Of a stretch of 57,407 bases of DNA, positions 26,206 to 34,954 are shown in pieces. The translations under genes and the position numbers were made by a program. Below the pieces are notes generated by a model. That model worked only from the letters and a program-made list of their open reading frames with translations, made no database searches and was not told where the DNA came from. The DNA comes from DATILL01 sp035476575 (GTDB lineage Bacteria > Actinomycetota > Actinomycetes > Mycobacteriales > JACQDL01): assembly GCA_035476575.1 (NCBI GenBank), contig DATILL010000125.1, positions 1-57,407 of the forward strand, given 5' to 3'. The number at the start of each line of letters is the position of its first letter. Position 1 is the stretch's first letter.

Positions 26206-26712
26206 ATGGCCACCTCTGACCAGTCGTGGGGTATAGCATCTGCGATCCGGATCGGTGATGCGGAGCGGGTCGCCGCGGCGACCGCACTCGGCGACCACTA
26301 CGCCGCTGGGCGCCTGGACCAGGCCGAGCTCGACGAGCGGATCACCGCAGCCTACGCCGCCCGCACCCAGCCCGAGCTGGACACCCTCTTCCACGACCTG
26401 CCCGAGCCGCGGCCGACCCCACCCGCGGGCGCCCGGCTCCGGCCCGCCGCGCCCTCGCGGCCAGCCGGGTGGCCGCGATACGCCGGGCACCGTCGCTGGT
26501 CCGGGCATCCGGCGCGCTGGCCGTTCGGCGCGCTGGCCGTGCCGGTGCCGTGGTTGGTGCCGATCGTGCTGGTGGTGGCCGTCGTGGTGACCGTCCTGGT
26601 GCTCATGGCGGCCGCGACGGTGCTCTTCCTCGGCTGGTTCCTGTGGCTCCCGCTGGTCTGGATCGCCGTCAGCCGGCGTGCGTCCGGCCACCACTGGCAT
26701 CATCGACGTTGA
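26206..26712 (+). CDS. DUF1707 membrane protein
   Basis: A 168-residue protein from ATG 26,206. Residues about 12-63 are a DUF1707 domain: IRIGDAERVAAATALGDHYA, GRLDQAELDERITAAYAART, then PELDTLFHDLP. A Pro/Arg-rich linker is followed by one or two membrane segments (PWLVPIVLVVAVVVTVLVLM, FLGWFLWLPLVWIAV) and a His-rich tail. DUF1707 resembles SHOCT-type oligomerisation segments and is common at the N-terminus of actinobacterial membrane proteins. The molecular role is unknown. Confidence 0.8.
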   Translation: MATSDQSWGIASAIRIGDAERVAAATALGDHYAAGRLDQAELDERITAAYAARTQPELDTLFHDLPEPRPTPPAGARLRPAAPSRPAGWPRYAGHRRWSGHPARWPFGALAVPVPWLVPIVLVVAVVVTVLVLMAAATVLFLGWFLWLPLVWIAVSRRASGHHWHHRR

Positions 26713-26846
26713 GTCGGGAGATCAAGTCGACACGCCGGTTCACTAGCGCGACGGCGGTCATGCGGGGCACAATCTTCGCCAGTGCAAGGTGATCCGTCGA
26801 TATGGGGCCGCGGGGGAAGGCGTCCTCAAACCCGACGGAGGTCACC

Positions 26847-27338
26847 GTGCCAACTCGTGGCGTCGTGTACGTCCACTCCTGCCCGCCGGCCGTGTGCCCG
26901 CATGCCGAGTGGGCGGTGTCGAGCGTGCTCGGCATCAGGGTGGCGCTGAGCTGGACAGCGCAGCCCGCCGCGCCCGGGCAGCTTCGCGCCGAGTGTGCGT
27001 GGACCGGCAAGGCCGGCACCGGCGCCCGAATCGCGGCCGCGCTGCGGTCCTGGTCGATGCTGCGGTACGAGGTCACCGAGGAGCCGAGCCCCGGCTGTGA
27101 CGGTGAGCGGATCGCCTACCTGCCCGGGCTCGGCATCTTCCGCTCGGCGGTCAGCGCGAACGGCGACCTGGTCGTGGGTGAGGAGCAGGTCCGCGCCCTG
27201 CTGGCCACCGCCCGTGGCGCCGAGGACTACGCACACACCCTCGACCGGTTGCTCGGCGCGCCGTGGGACGCCGAGCTCGAACCCTTCCGGCAGGCCGGCG
27301 ACGGCGCCCCGGTGATCATGCTTCGCCAGCTCGGCTGA
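26847..27338 (+). CDS. DUF3145 family protein
   Basis: A 163-residue protein. GTG 26,847 was chosen because CGGAGG lies just upstream and the family starts with this sequence (TRGVVYVHSCPPAVCPHAEW). Further matches are WTAQPAAPGQLRAECAWTGK and LRYEVTEEPSPGCDGERIAY, with SANGDLVVGEEQVRALLA. DUF3145 is nearly universal in actinobacteria, of unknown function, and usually near fatty acid synthesis genes, as here. It is probably housekeeping. Confidence 0.85.
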   Translation: MPTRGVVYVHSCPPAVCPHAEWAVSSVLGIRVALSWTAQPAAPGQLRAECAWTGKAGTGARIAAALRSWSMLRYEVTEEPSPGCDGERIAYLPGLGIFRSAVSANGDLVVGEEQVRALLATARGAEDYAHTLDRLLGAPWDAELEPFRQAGDGAPVIMLRQLG

Positions 27339-27428
27339 CCTGCCCGTACCCCGTCCGTCGTCGTATCTGGGCGGGCTGGCGGCCCTCGATACGCTGGAGG
27401 ACCAACGGATCGGGGAGGGCGACACGCC

Positions 27429-28211
27429 ATGGCAGACTGCGCGGCGTGTGGCCGGTCACTGGCGCCGGGTGCAGGCTTCTGCCGCGGCTGCGGCGCGGGC
27501 ACGGACGACGCGAGGGGCCTGGCCACCTTCGCGCTGCCCCGGGACGCTGACGAGCCCACCACCGTGATCATCCCCGACCTGGTCGTCCCGCCCGCGGCAC
27601 GGGACATCATCGGGTCCGCCCCCGAGGCGCCCTCGCCGCGGCGGGTGACCAGGCGCCGATGGGCGGTCGCGGGGGTCGGGCTGCTGCTCGTCGGCGCGGT
27701 CGCGGGCATCGTCGCCGTACGCCCGGACCGCACCGCCGGTCCGCCGCCGCTCGCCGCGGGCACCCCGCCCACCAGCGCCGCGCAGACCGCGGTGCTGGGG
27801 CCGGACGGCGACGTGCCGGTGCAGCTCGCGTCCGCGGTGCGGAGCTCGCCGTACGCCCAGCACGTCCGGCTGCTGTTCGCTGACTACTTCGGCGCGATCA
27901 ACGCCCGCGACTATCCCCGCTGGGCCGGCACGCTGTCCCGGGAGCGGAAGGTGGACCCGCCGGAGAAGTTCCGGATCGACTACTCGACCACCGTGGACGA
28001 CGACATCCGGATCGTGGGCATCAACGAGCGGCCGGACGGCGGCCTGCTGGTCGCGCTGTCCTTCCGCAGCCGCCAGGATCCGGCGCACGCCCCCCCGGAG
28101 CTGCCGGTCGCCTGCCTGCGTTGGCAGATCGTCTACCCGCTGGTCGACGAGGATGGCCACTACAAGATCGCGCTGGTCCGCCCCACCAACCGCAGCTTCC
28201 GCGCCTGCTGA
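27429..28211 (+). CDS. Zinc-ribbon membrane protein with extracellular domain
   Basis: A 260-residue protein. Residues 4-22 form a zinc ribbon with two CxxC pairs (CAACGRSLAPGAGFCRGC). After a Pro-rich cytoplasmic linker, one membrane helix follows (WAVAGVGLLLVGAVAGIVAV, about 77-97). The outer domain (about 135-260) has LLFADYFGAINARDYPRWAG and LLVALSFRSRQDPAHAPPE, with two cysteines (ACLRW and the C-terminal residue) that may pair; it looks NTF2-like. Such N-terminal zinc ribbons are common in actinobacterial membrane proteins. The ATG follows a purine-rich AGGGCGAC site. A hairpin repeat 17 bases after the stop may terminate transcription. Confidence 0.75.
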   Translation: MADCAACGRSLAPGAGFCRGCGAGTDDARGLATFALPRDADEPTTVIIPDLVVPPAARDIIGSAPEAPSPRRVTRRRWAVAGVGLLLVGAVAGIVAVRPDRTAGPPPLAAGTPPTSAAQTAVLGPDGDVPVQLASAVRSSPYAQHVRLLFADYFGAINARDYPRWAGTLSRERKVDPPEKFRIDYSTTVDDDIRIVGINERPDGGLLVALSFRSRQDPAHAPPELPVACLRWQIVYPLVDEDGHYKIALVRPTNRSFRAC

Positions 28212-28227
28212 CCGTCCCCTTCCTTGC

Positions 28228-28285
28228 CGATCATCGAGTTGTTGTCGCTGATAGAGATCAACTAGCGACAACAACTCGATGATCG
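28228..28285. repeat. Intergenic hairpin repeat, copy 1
   Basis: A long inverted repeat: cgatcatcgagttgttgtcg, then a short loop containing agagatcaact, then the complementary arm ending in ctcgatgatcg. It lies between the convergent zinc-ribbon protein and accD genes and could act as a bidirectional terminator. There is no T-run. Two other copies at 37.97 kb and 38.63 kb share the arms and also the loop sequence. Confidence 0.85.
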
Positions 28286-28354
28286 TCGGGACGGGGGATC
28301 GGGAGCGGAGGGGGCGTCGGGAGGGGGGCTGGGAGGAGAGGGGCTGGGGAGCGG

Positions 28355-29776
28355 CTACAGCGGGATGTTGCCGTGCGCGCCACGGCCGGCCGGGGCCGCG
28401 GCCAGCGCCTCGACCAGCTTGCGCCGGGTGTCCACCGTCTTGACGACCTCGTCCACGACGCCGAGGTCGAGCGCACGGCCAACACCGCCGGCGAGCTGCT
28501 CGTGCTCGGTGGTCAGCTTGGCATGCAGCACCTCCCGCTCGCCGGGCGGCGCGGCGGCCAGCCTCTTGCGGTGCAGGATGTTGACCGCGGCCGCGGCGCC
28601 CATCACCGCCACCTCGGCGTTCGGCCAGGCGAAGACCGCGGTGGCGCCGAGGGAGCGGCTGTTCATCGCGATGTACGCGCCGCCGTAGGCCTTGCGGGTG
28701 ACCAGCGTGACCCGCGGCACCACCGCCTCGGCGAAGGCGTGCAGCAGCTTCGCGCCGCGGCGGACCACGCCGTCCCACTCCTGGCCAACGCCGGGCAGGT
28801 AGCCGGGCACGTCGACCAGCACCACCAGCGGCACCCCGAACGCGTCGCACATCCGGACGAACCGGGCTGCCTTCTCGGCCGAGACGGAGTCCAGGCAGCC
28901 GCCGAGCCGGACCGGGTTGTTCGCGATCACGCCGACCGTGCGGCCGGCCAGCCGGCCGAGCGCGGTCACGACGTTCGGTGCCCACCGCGCGTGCAGCTCG
29001 ATCGGCGGGGCGTCCAGCAGGTCGGCTACCAGCGGCAGCACGTCGTACGCCCGCTTCGCGCTGTCCGGCAGCAGTCGGGCCGGATCCTCGCCCTCCCCCG
29101 CCGCGACCAGGTCGAACCGGCCCGGTCGGGCCAGCAGCCCGCCCAGCGACCGGGCCTGGGCGAGCGACTCGGCCTCGGAGCTGGCCACCACATGCACCAC
29201 GCCGCTGCGCCGGCCATGCGTGTCCGGCCCGCCCAGCCGCTCCATGTCGACGTCCTCACCGGTCACCGACCGGACCACATCCGGGCCCGTCACGAACACC
29301 CGCCCGCCCGGGCTCATGATCACGATGTCGGTCAGCGCCGGGCCGTACGCCGCCCCACCCGCCGCCGGGCCGAGCACAACCGAGATCTGCGGCACCCGGC
29401 CGGAGGCGCGGACCATCGCGGCGAACACCTGGCCGACCGCGTCCAGCGCCTCCACGCCCTCGGCCAGCCGGGCGCCGCCGGAGTGCCACAGCCCGACGAC
29501 CGGCACTCGCTCGCGGACCGCGGTGTCGATGGCGTCCACGATGTGCCGGCAGCCCTCGCCGCCCATCGCACCGCCCATGATCGTGGCGTCGGTCACGTAG
29601 GCCACGACCGGAGCACCGTTGATCATGCCGCGGGCGGCCATCGCGCCGCTGCGGTCGCGGCCGGACAGCGGGTGCGCCGAGCCGCGGTCGAACAGCGCGG
29701 TGAGGCGGACCTCGGGATCGCGGAAGTCGACTGGCTCGACGTCCGCGGAAAGTGGTGCGGTCGCGAGAGTGGTCAC
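28355..29776 (-). CDS. accD: Acyl-CoA carboxylase beta (carboxyltransferase) subunit
   Basis: A 473-residue protein from GTG with AGGAG at good spacing. It transfers carboxyl from biotin to acetyl- or propionyl-CoA, feeding malonyl-CoA to fatty acid synthesis. Oxyanion-hole glycine pairs are visible in IMGGAMGGEGCRHI (N-terminal CT domain) and in RKAYGGAYIAMNSRSLGA (C-terminal CT domain). LWHSGGARLAEGVEAL and VDVPGYLPGVGQEWDGVVRR are family signatures. It is last in the fabD-fabH-acpP-fabF-accD cluster, 22 bases after fabF. The place corresponds to AccD6 in mycobacteria. The biotin-carrier alpha subunit is not in this window. Confidence 0.92.
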   Translation of the reverse strand: MTTLATAPLSADVEPVDFRDPEVRLTALFDRGSAHPLSGRDRSGAMAARGMINGAPVVAYVTDATIMGGAMGGEGCRHIVDAIDTAVRERVPVVGLWHSGGARLAEGVEALDAVGQVFAAMVRASGRVPQISVVLGPAAGGAAYGPALTDIVIMSPGGRVFVTGPDVVRSVTGEDVDMERLGGPDTHGRRSGVVHVVASSEAESLAQARSLGGLLARPGRFDLVAAGEGEDPARLLPDSAKRAYDVLPLVADLLDAPPIELHARWAPNVVTALGRLAGRTVGVIANNPVRLGGCLDSVSAEKAARFVRMCDAFGVPLVVLVDVPGYLPGVGQEWDGVVRRGAKLLHAFAEAVVPRVTLVTRKAYGGAYIAMNSRSLGATAVFAWPNAEVAVMGAAAAVNILHRKRLAAAPPGEREVLHAKLTTEHEQLAGGVGRALDLGVVDEVVKTVDTRRKLVEALAAAPAGRGAHGNIPL

Positions 29777-29798
29777 AAGGGCTCCTAAATAGGAAAGA

Positions 29799-31013
29799 TC
29801 ATGCGGCGGTGAAGGCCAGCGCGACGTTGTGACCGCCGAAGCCGAACGAGTCGTTGACGGCTGCGGTGAGGGTGACCTTGCGCGGCTCGCCGCGTACGAC
29901 GTCCAGGGCCACCTCGTCGTCGATGTCGTCGAGGTTGCGGGTCGCCGGGATCAGGCCGTGGCGGATGGCGAGCAGCGCAGCGATCGCCTCGACCGCCCCG
30001 GCCGCGCCGAGCAGGTGCCCGGTCATCGACTTGGTCGCGGTCAGCACCGGGTGGTCCCCCAGCGCGGCCCGGATCGCGGCCGCCTCGGCGGTGTCGCCGA
30101 CCGGGGTTGAGGTGGCGTGCGCGTTGACGTGGCCGATGTCGGCGGCGGACAGGCCGGCGTCGGCCAGGGCGGCCCGGATGGCCCGGGCGGCCTGGCTGCC
30201 GGCCGGGTCAGGCGCCGTGATGTGGTGTGCGTCGGCGGTCAGCCCGGCACCGGCGACCACGCCGTACACCGTGGCACCGCGCGCCCGGGCATGGTCGGCC
30301 CGTTCCAGCACGAGTATGCCGGCACCCTCGCCGAGCACGAAGCCGTCCCGGTTCTTGTCGAACGGCCGGGACGCCGCACCGGGCTCGTCGTTGCGGGTGG
30401 ACAGCGCCCGCATCTGGGCGAAGCCGGCCATCGGCAGCGGGTGCACGCAGGCCTCCGCGCCGCCGGTGACCACAATGTCGGCCTGGCCGCGGCGGATCAG
30501 GCCCAGCGCCAGCGCGATGGCCTCGGCCCCGGACGCGCAGGCGGACACCGGGGTGTGCACGCCGGCCCGGGCACCGAGCTCCAGGCCGACCGCGGCGGCC
30601 GGCCCGTTCGGCATCAGCATCGGCACCAGCAGCGGGGAGACCCGGTCGGCGCCGCGTTCGTGCAGCACGTCGTACTGGCCGAGCAGGGTCAGCGCGCCGC
30701 CGATGCCCGTGCCGATGGCCACCGCCAGCCGTTCCGGCTCCACCTCGGGCAGGCCCGCGTCGGCCCACGCCTCCCGGGCGGCCACCACCGCGACCTGCTG
30801 GCAGCGGTCCAGCCGGCGGGCCTCGACCCGGGTCAACACCTCGGTCGGCTCGACCTTGAGCCGGGCTGCGATCCTGACGGTAAGCTCGGCGGCCCACGCC
30901 TCGGTGAGTGGGCTCACGCCGGACTCACCGGCGAGCATTCCGGCCCAGGTCGACGCGACGTCCCCACCGAGAGGCGTGGTCGCGCCGATCCCGGTGACCA
31001 GAACTTCGGTCAC
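29799..31013 (-). CDS. fabF: Beta-ketoacyl-ACP synthase II
   Basis: A 404-residue elongating condensing enzyme of type II fatty acid synthesis. The catalytic triad Cys159 (VSACASG), His299 (NAHATSTP) and His333 (MTGHLLGAAGA) is intact, and Lys328 is present. GTG start; it overlaps the acpP stop by four bases (GTGA), so translation is coupled. It follows acpP in the standard actinobacterial fab order. Only one fabF/kas gene is present, unlike the kasA-kasB pair of mycobacteria. Confidence 0.95.
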   Translation of the reverse strand: MTEVLVTGIGATTPLGGDVASTWAGMLAGESGVSPLTEAWAAELTVRIAARLKVEPTEVLTRVEARRLDRCQQVAVVAAREAWADAGLPEVEPERLAVAIGTGIGGALTLLGQYDVLHERGADRVSPLLVPMLMPNGPAAAVGLELGARAGVHTPVSACASGAEAIALALGLIRRGQADIVVTGGAEACVHPLPMAGFAQMRALSTRNDEPGAASRPFDKNRDGFVLGEGAGILVLERADHARARGATVYGVVAGAGLTADAHHITAPDPAGSQAARAIRAALADAGLSAADIGHVNAHATSTPVGDTAEAAAIRAALGDHPVLTATKSMTGHLLGAAGAVEAIAALLAIRHGLIPATRNLDDIDDEVALDVVRGEPRKVTLTAAVNDSFGFGGHNVALAFTAA

Positions 31014-31255
31014 GGGCGCGCCTTGTCGACGATGAAGTTGATCGCGTCGCCGACGGTCTTGAGGTTGGCCAGCTCGTTGTCCGGGATCTTCACCCCGAAC
31101 CGCTCCTCGGCGGCCATCGCGACCTCCACCATGGACAGCGAGTCGACGTCGAGGTCGTCGACGAACGTCTTGTCCAGCTCGACGTCGGCCCGCTTCACCC
31201 CGGCGATGTCCTCCAGGATCTCGGCCAGGCCGTCGATGATCTCCTCAGTGGTCAC
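31010..31255 (-). CDS. acpP: Acyl carrier protein
   Basis: An 81-residue acidic helical protein carrying growing acyl chains. The phosphopantetheine attachment site is Ser39 in DLDVDSLSMVEV, the conserved DSL motif. GTG start with AAGGGA upstream. It lies between fabH and fabF with a coupled downstream gene. Length and sequence are typical of housekeeping AcpP. Confidence 0.95.
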   Translation of the reverse strand: MTTEEIIDGLAEILEDIAGVKRADVELDKTFVDDLDVDSLSMVEVAMAAEERFGVKIPDNELANLKTVGDAINFIVDKARP

Positions 31256-31307
31256 GTGTGGTCCCTTCGTTGGTGACGGGGGTTGGGGTGGCTGAGCATG
31301 GTGCCGG

Positions 31308-32276
31308 TCACGGGCAGGTGATGACCTGCCCGGCGTAGGTGAGCCCGGCGCCGAACCCGAACAGCAGCGCCAGCGCGCCGGAGCGGACCTCGCCGCGTTC
31401 GAGCATCCGGGACAGGGCCATCGGGATGGACGCCGAGGAGGTGTTGCCGGCGGTGACGATGTCCCGGGCGACCACCGCGTTCTTCGCGCCCAGCCGCCGG
31501 GCCAGGCCGTCGATGATGCGCAGGTTGGCCTGGTGCGGCACGAACGCCGCCAGCTCGGCCGGGTCGACGCCGGCTGCCTCGCAGGCCTGCCGGGCGTACG
31601 GCGCCAGCTCGGCGCTCGCCCAGCGGAACACCGGCTGACCGTCCTGCACGATGAAGGAGCCGCGGTCCTTGACGTAGATCAGGTCCGCCTTGTCGCCCTC
31701 CGAGCCCCACACCACCGGGCCGATGCCGGGGGAGTCCGCCGGCCCGACCACCGCCGCTCCCGCGCCGTCGGCGAAGATGATGCAGGTCGAACGGTCGTCC
31801 CAGTCCACCCAGTCCGACAGCTTCTCCGCGCCGATCACCAGCGCGTGGGTGGCCACCCCGGTGCGGATCAGGCTGTCCACCCCTGCCAGGGCGTAGCAGA
31901 AGCCGGAGCACGCGGTGTTCAGGTCGTACGCCGGGCCGCGCTCGACGCCCAGCCGGGCGGCCACCCGGGCCGCGGCGTTCGGGATGCCGGCCTGCAGCGT
32001 GCAGGTGGCCACCACGACCAGGTCGACGTCGGCCGCGGCCAGCCCGCTGGCGGCCAGCGCCTTGCCGCCGGCCTGCACCGCCATGTCGACCAGCGACTCC
32101 TCGGGACCGGCGATCCGCCGCTCGGCGATGCCGACCCGGTCCCGGATCCACTCGTCGTTGGTGTCCACTCGCTTGGCCAGGTCGTCGTTGGTCACGACGG
32201 TGGCCGGCTGGTAGTGGCCGAAGGCGAGGATCCGGCTGCCGGCCGCGCCGGTGGTGGTTCGCAGCGGTTGGGTCAT
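31308..32276 (-). CDS. fabH: Beta-ketoacyl-ACP synthase III
   Basis: A 322-residue priming condensing enzyme that joins acyl-CoA and malonyl-ACP. The triad is complete: Cys123 in NTACSGFCYAL, His248 in FVPHQANLRI and Asn278 in TAGNTSSASIP. The ATG overlaps the fabD stop by one base (TGATG), so it is translated together with fabD. Substrate choice (straight or branched primers) cannot be read from these motifs. Confidence 0.95.
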   Translation of the reverse strand: MTQPLRTTTGAAGSRILAFGHYQPATVVTNDDLAKRVDTNDEWIRDRVGIAERRIAGPEESLVDMAVQAGGKALAASGLAAADVDLVVVATCTLQAGIPNAAARVAARLGVERGPAYDLNTACSGFCYALAGVDSLIRTGVATHALVIGAEKLSDWVDWDDRSTCIIFADGAGAAVVGPADSPGIGPVVWGSEGDKADLIYVKDRGSFIVQDGQPVFRWASAELAPYARQACEAAGVDPAELAAFVPHQANLRIIDGLARRLGAKNAVVARDIVTAGNTSSASIPMALSRMLERGEVRSGALALLFGFGAGLTYAGQVITCP

Positions 32277-33466
32277 CAGTTGCTACTCCCAGGCTCGAGG
32301 CGGGCCAGCGGGTCGCCGGCATCGACCAGATCGCCGTTCTCGACCAGCCACTCGACGAGGGTGCCGGCGTACGACGCGAGCACCGGCTGGTCGTCCTGCC
32401 GGGTGCGCACCGCCCCGAGCGGCGTGCCGGCCCTGACAGTGGCGCCCTCCGCCACCTCGGCCCGGTGCACGGTGCCGCCCACCGGAGAGACCACCATGCG
32501 CCAGTCCGGGGTGTGCTGGGCCTGGTGGGCAGGCGCCGTCCGGGTGATCAGGTTGATCGCGGCAGCCAGGTCGGCGGGGGTCTTGACGGCGAGGATCTCG
32601 ATGTTCGACTGCCGCCCGCTGGCGGCGGGCCCTCTCAGCTCGCGCTTGGCCAGCCCGCTCAGTGTACCGGCCGGCGGCAGCTCGACCACCGCCGTGACGC
32701 CGAGGTCGCGCAGGGTGGCCTGGCACAGGTCCCAGCGGACCGGCGCGGTGACCTGGCGGACCAGCCGCTTGAGCACCTCGGCGCCACTGGACATTGAGGT
32801 GCCGTCGGCGTTGGACAGCAACATCAGCTTCGGGTCGGCGGTGTCGATGCCGTCCCCGATAGCGGCCAGCGCTGCCTCGGCCGGGGCCATGTACGGCGTG
32901 TGGAAGGCGCCAGCCACCGCCAGCGTCACGACCTTGGCCCGGGCCGGCGGCTCGGCGGCCAGCGCGGCCAGCCCGGTCCGCGACCCGGCGGCGACGATCT
33001 GGCCGGCGCCGTTGCGGTTGGCGGGGGTCAGCCCGCAGGCGTCCAGCCGGGCCAGCACCTCCTCGACGTCCCCACCGAGCACCGCCGCCATGCCGGTCTC
33101 GGCCTGGCCGCAGGCCTTCGCCATCTCCCGGCCGCGCAGCCCGGCCAGCGCGATCGCGGTCTCGGCCGGCAGCACCCCGGCAACGGCGGCTGCGGTCAGC
33201 TCGCCGACGCTGTGCCCGGCGGTGACGGCGACCTCGCGGACCGGCAGCTCGGCCGCGGCGAGCAGGCTGAGTGCCACAATCAGTGGCTGGGTGACCGCGG
33301 TGTCCTTGATCTCCTCCGCGCCTGCCGTGGTGCCGAGCCGGATCAGGTCCAGCCCGGCCAGCGCCGAAAACCAGCGCAGCCGGGCCGGCGCGCCGGGAAG
33401 TTCGAGCCATGGGGACAGCATTCCGGCGGCCTGGGATCCCTGTCCGGGGGCAAGCAGAGCGAGCAC
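32276..33466 (-). CDS. fabD: Malonyl-CoA:ACP transacylase with C-terminal lipoyl-like domain
   Basis: A 396-residue protein. I set the start at GTG 33,466 so that the protein opens with LALLAPGQGSQ, the family N-terminus; the ribosome-binding site is weak. Active-site Ser86 is in AGHSVGELTA and His189 in AGAFHTPYM. The catalytic domain ends near residue 305. The last 75 residues form a biotinyl/lipoyl-like barrel (WRMVVSPVGGTVHRAEVAEG, VLASYAGTLVEWLVENGDLV) without the lysine-bearing EMKM/DK motif, so it cannot carry a prosthetic group in the usual way. Similar extensions occur, from memory, in other actinobacterial FabDs. Confidence 0.9.
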   Translation of the reverse strand: MLALLAPGQGSQAAGMLSPWLELPGAPARLRWFSALAGLDLIRLGTTAGAEEIKDTAVTQPLIVALSLLAAAELPVREVAVTAGHSVGELTAAAVAGVLPAETAIALAGLRGREMAKACGQAETGMAAVLGGDVEEVLARLDACGLTPANRNGAGQIVAAGSRTGLAALAAEPPARAKVVTLAVAGAFHTPYMAPAEAALAAIGDGIDTADPKLMLLSNADGTSMSSGAEVLKRLVRQVTAPVRWDLCQATLRDLGVTAVVELPPAGTLSGLAKRELRGPAASGRQSNIEILAVKTPADLAAAINLITRTAPAHQAQHTPDWRMVVSPVGGTVHRAEVAEGATVRAGTPLGAVRTRQDDQPVLASYAGTLVEWLVENGDLVDAGDPLARLEPGSSN

Positions 33467-33669
33467 GTCTCTGACGATGCCTTGCCCAGCGGCCCGCTGC
33501 CATAACGGTAGCAACGAAGTCTCTGGGGCGACCTTTGTGCGAGTCCTACAAAGATGGCGCCGTACTCGGCCCGAGATGGCGTGTGTCCGTGCGGTTCCTA
33601 CGGCGGTATTGCACAATGTAAATTTGGTGGTCTCCGCCGGGTTCCCAGCCCGGCCGGCCCGCCAGGGTT

Positions 33670-34824
33670 TCACCCCGGCGGGGCCGCCAGCCGACCGAGG
33701 GTGAGCGCCACCTGGAGGGTGAACAGCCCGCGCGGGTCGACCGGTGACCATCCGCACACGTCGGTGACCCGACGCAGCCGGTAGCGCACCGTGTTGGGGT
33801 GGACGAACAGCGCCCGTGCGGTCGCCTCCAGGCCGCCACCGCACTCGGCGTACGCCGTCACGGTGTCCAGCAGCGCCGGGCTGGCCGTCCGCAGCGGCTC
33901 GTACACCAGCTCGACCAGCTCGCGGCGGGCGTCCTCGTCGCCGGCCAGCGCGCGCTCCGGCAGCAGGTCGTCGGCCCGGACCGGCCGGGGCGCCGCCCGC
34001 CAGCCCGGTGCCGCCCGCAGCCCGGCCAGCGCCGCTCGCGCCGACCGGCCGGCCCCGCCCAGGTCCTGCGCGGGCGGCCCGACCACCACCGGCCCGGCGC
34101 CGAACTCCGGCAGCAGCGGTACGGCGGCGGCGACCGGGTCGGGCACCCCGCCGAGGACCAGGATGAGCTGGTCGCCGTGCACGCCGGCCAGGATCTCGAC
34201 CTGGGCGTGCCGGGCGGCCCGCTGGACGGCGTCCAGCACCGCCTCGGGCTCGGCGTCCGGCGGGCTGCCGATGACCACGGCGACTGGGCTCATCGAGGCC
34301 CAGCCCAGCGCGGCGGCCCGGCCCGGCAGCGACTCGTCCTGGTCGCCCCGCAGCAGGGTGTCGACCACGAGCGACTCCAGCCGGGCGTCCCACGCGCCGC
34401 GGGTCTCGGCGAACCGGGCGTACACCTGCGCGGTGGTGAACGCCAGCTCCCGGCTGTAGCGCAGGACCGCCTCGCGCAGCGCCTCGGTCTCGCCCGGCGC
34501 GGCCAGGCTGTCGACCCGCAGCTCGACGGTCTCGATGATGATCCGGGCGAGCTGTACGGCGCGCTGCAGGGTGACCGAGCGGGCCAGCTCCTTCGGCGCG
34601 GCGTTGAACACCTCGCCGGAGATGGCGGCGGCGTGGCCGGGCGTGCGCATCCACTCCACGAACGACGCGATGCCGGCCTGCGCGACCAGCATGATCCAGG
34701 ACCGCTCGTCGGCCGGGAGGGTGCGGAACCAGCTCAGCCGTTCGTCCATCTGTGCCACGCTCTGGGTGGCCAGCGCCCCCGAGGCGCGCTCCACCCGGCG
34801 TACCGTCTCGGCCAGCGGTGTCAC
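33670..34824 (-). CDS. fasR: PucR-type regulator of fatty acid synthesis (FasR-like)
   Basis: A 384-residue protein with GTG start at 34,824. The N-terminal two thirds (RASGALATQSVAQMDERLSW, SWIMLVAQAGIASFVEWMRT) match the FasR/Rv2242-type sensor part. The C-terminus has the PucR HTH: GGLEATARALFVHPNTVRYR then LRRVTDVCG. It lies directly upstream of fabD in the same direction, about 200 bases away, as in Streptomyces and mycobacteria. In those organisms the homologues activate the fab operon. An unusual inverted repeat lies in its promoter region. Confidence 0.85.
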   Translation of the reverse strand: MTPLAETVRRVERASGALATQSVAQMDERLSWFRTLPADERSWIMLVAQAGIASFVEWMRTPGHAAAISGEVFNAAPKELARSVTLQRAVQLARIIIETVELRVDSLAAPGETEALREAVLRYSRELAFTTAQVYARFAETRGAWDARLESLVVDTLLRGDQDESLPGRAAALGWASMSPVAVVIGSPPDAEPEAVLDAVQRAARHAQVEILAGVHGDQLILVLGGVPDPVAAAVPLLPEFGAGPVVVGPPAQDLGGAGRSARAALAGLRAAPGWRAAPRPVRADDLLPERALAGDEDARRELVELVYEPLRTASPALLDTVTAYAECGGGLEATARALFVHPNTVRYRLRRVTDVCGWSPVDPRGLFTLQVALTLGRLAAPPG

Positions 34825-34871
34825 GGCCCTAGTGTGTCGCCACCGGCCGCGCCCCGCCCACGCCCGTCCCG

Positions 34872-34933
34872 CACCTGCCGCGACGATCCGGCGCGACACG
34901 CGGGCGTGTCCTACCGGATCTTCGCGACAGGTG
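34872..34933. promoter_or_regulatory. Large inverted repeat between divergent fasR and PHP genes
   Basis: The arm cacctgccgcgacgatccgg (34,872-34,891) is matched by the inverted arm ccggatcttcgcgacaggtg (34,914-34,933), with two mismatches in 20. Inside lies a second palindrome, gacacgcgggcgtgtc. It sits 48 bases upstream of fasR and just before the ribosome-binding site of the PHP gene. It could be a FasR or other operator, or a transcript hairpin. Confidence 0.8.
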
Positions 34934-34954
34934 GGAGGAGAGGGAGGTGGCGGA

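Noticed and set aside
28373..29788. A long plus-strand open frame opposite accD
   Set aside because: It mirrors the third-codon-position GC bias of the real minus-strand gene and has no motif or ribosome-binding site.
32276..34654. A 792-codon open frame joining fabD with upstream sequence
   Set aside because: The first 396 codons are the antisense-frame shadow of the fasR-like gene, rich in Arg/Gly/Ala and without motifs. The real fabD starts at about 33,466.
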